Shown here piece after piece: positions 6,475 through 7,588 of a stretch of 7,588 bases of DNA. The DNA is taken from assembly GCA_045650565.1 (NCBI GenBank), contig JAZRRG010000038.1:1-7588 (forward strand), given 5' to 3'. Positions within the stretch are counted from its first letter, which is position 1. Each line of letters starts with the position of its first letter. The notes below the pieces were generated by a model that saw only the letters and a list, made by a program, of their open reading frames with translations, ran no database searches and was not told the DNA's origin. This stretch comes from SIG565 sp045650565. Lineage in GTDB: Bacteria > Bacillota > Clostridia > Oscillospirales > Acutalibacteraceae. A program made the position numbers and the translations under genes.

Positions 6475-7588
6475 ATGGGTTTCAATTGCAAAAAATATCA
6501 AAAAAGTCTTGAGAAATCACAGTCAATTACCGATTGTGACCGTGTTCCCGTTCCTGAATGCGCCGAGCATCAAAACTATATTTTTATTAGCTATTCCCAT
6601 AAAGATTACAAAAAGGTTTATTACGATTTAGCTGCTATGTTTGCTGCAGGTGTTCGCTTTTGGTATGATGAAGAATTAACCGCAGGTCACGATTGGGATG
6701 ATGAGGTTTTCAAAAGAATCAACGACCCCCACTGTAGTGGTGTTATTTTTTACATAAGCGAAAACTTTTTTGGCAGTGACTCTATTTATAAGGAAATTCT
6801 TACGACACTCGGTAAAAATGCAAAACTTTCAACCTCGGGTGTTCCAAAAAACTATTTTTGCGTAAATTTATCGGATAAAATGCCTTCCGATTTAATTAAC
6901 TCTACATTTATTGAATCGCAGGAATGCGAGAAGCTTTTAACCGACTATAACGGTAACCTTTTGGACTTTTTGCTTGATTCCTTCCGTGACAAAGCCACCT
7001 ATATCCCCTTCGGCTCCAAGGGATATCTCGAAAAATTGCTTGTGCAAATCAGGCGTAACTTCAATGTTATTGATTTAACAGGTGACGATGCCTCCCTAAT
7101 AGGCGAATACAACGGTGAAATGCTTGCCGGTAAACGCACAGGTTATGGGGTTTGCAGGTACGAAAACGGAAATGTTTATTTTGGAGAATGGAAGGAAAAC
7201 AAATATCACGGCAAAGGCAAGCTGGTTTACAGCGAGGGTGACACACGTGATTACCTTGAAGGCGAATTTGCTGACCACAAAGCAAACGGTCATTGTATTT
7301 TGAGATTCAAAAACGGTGACTGTTATGAAGGCAATATGACCGATGGAAAAATCACAGGTGAGTTTGCCTACACACAAAGTGACGGTTATATTTACGAGGG
7401 CGAAATGGTCGCTTCCGAAAAGCACGGTAAGGGTAAACTTTTTTATCCTCGTGATAAAAAGGAAGACTATTTTGAGGGTGAGTGGCTTAATAACTCCTCA
7501 TGTGGCCACGGTGTTCTTGTCTATAAAGATGGCACCAAATGGGAAGGCACCTGGGAACACAATAAAATGCAGGATGGATTTGGCACCG
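6475..7588 (+). CDS. TIR domain-MORN repeat fusion protein (3' end outside the window)
   Basis: Translation from ATG 6475 is open for 371 codons to the window edge with no stop, so the product is partial. The start has GGGGG (6464-6468), an unusual but plausible ribosome site, 6 nt upstream. No signal peptide or membrane segment is visible. A TIR domain spans about residues 33-198. It shows YIFISYSHKD (35-44), the FWYDEELTAGHDW segment (62-74) typical of the BB-loop side, a VIFYISENF strand (90-98), and SIYKE with Glu107 at the place of the NADase catalytic glutamate. From about 208 come at least seven tandem MORN-type units of roughly 23-25 aa, each built on (Y/W)-x-G-E-(W/Y/F/M) followed by HGKG/TGYG-like glycines. 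Their starts lie near 210, 235, 261, 284, 307, 333 and 356, and the last is cut. TIR domains in bacteria cleave NAD or make signalling nucleotides in antiphage defence or act as effectors; MORN repeats bind membranes or proteins in other systems. The role of this fusion is not known to me. Confidence 0.88.
   Translation, partial: MGFNCKKYQKSLEKSQSITDCDRVPVPECAEHQNYIFISYSHKDYKKVYYDLAAMFAAGVRFWYDEELTAGHDWDDEVFKRINDPHCSGVIFYISENFFGSDSIYKEILTTLGKNAKLSTSGVPKNYFCVNLSDKMPSDLINSTFIESQECEKLLTDYNGNLLDFLLDSFRDKATYIPFGSKGYLEKLLVQIRRNFNVIDLTGDDASLIGEYNGEMLAGKRTGYGVCRYENGNVYFGEWKENKYHGKGKLVYSEGDTRDYLEGEFADHKANGHCILRFKNGDCYEGNMTDGKITGEFAYTQSDGYIYEGEMVASEKHGKGKLFYPRDKKEDYFEGEWLNNSSCGHGVLVYKDGTKWEGTWEHNKMQDGFGT

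Noticed and set aside
7096..7425. Minus-strand open frame of 109 codons opposite the MORN repeats
   Set aside because: Antisense to the repeat array; repeated Gly/Glu codons keep the opposite frame open. The product is hydrophobic and Val/Phe/Thr-rich with no domain.
1..7588. CRISPR array, tRNA or rRNA genes, insertion sequence
   Set aside because: No regularly spaced direct DNA repeats, no cloverleaf-like sequence and no transposase frame were seen. The only repeats are protein-level MORN units.
150..7588. Treating the TIR-MORN gene as cargo of the serine recombinase element or as part of a defence island
   Set aside because: The nag/glucokinase housekeeping block separates them, and no other defence gene is visible in the window; the right side of the TIR gene is unseen.

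Overview
The window looks like chromosomal DNA of an AT-rich Firmicute, most likely a gut-type clostridium (Oscillospiraceae/Lachnospiraceae-like). The signs are purine-rich Shine-Dalgarno boxes, SigA-type promoters often with a TGn extended -10, a Bacillus-type two-metal NagA, a Firmicutes-type ROK glucokinase and a clostridial large serine recombinase. The taxonomic call is inference; no rRNA or marker gene is present.

Region 1 (1-2760) is a mobile-element recombination module. A small resolvase/invertase-type serine recombinase (150-755, minus) and a large serine recombinase (958-2703, plus) diverge from a 202-bp intergenic region that carries a promoter for each. Each gene ends at a strong hairpin. 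The first 113 bases hold only promoter-like sequence and possibly the last codons of an upstream gene.

Region 2 (2726-6396) is an amino-sugar/hexose block. On the minus strand, nagA (GlcNAc-6-phosphate deacetylase) overlaps by 11 bp a downstream 459-aa ROK-like sugar-kinase homologue that has an extra N-terminal domain of about 145 residues. Divergent from nagA, on the plus strand, is a canonical zinc-motif ROK glucokinase. The nagA and glucokinase promoters sit back to back about 10 bp apart, so co-regulation is plausible. The presumed logic is that NagA makes GlcN-6-P from GlcNAc-6-P while the kinases phosphorylate or sense hexoses. No nagB or transporter is visible in this window.

Region 3 (6414-7588) is the most unusual part. 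It holds a gene with its own consensus promoter, insulated by the glucokinase terminator and cut by the window end. It encodes an N-terminal TIR domain with an intact putative NADase glutamate, fused to at least seven MORN repeats. TIR domains are known bacterial immune or NAD-consuming effectors, and MORN repeats are eukaryotic-style membrane/scaffold repeats, so this is the best candidate for an undescribed system.
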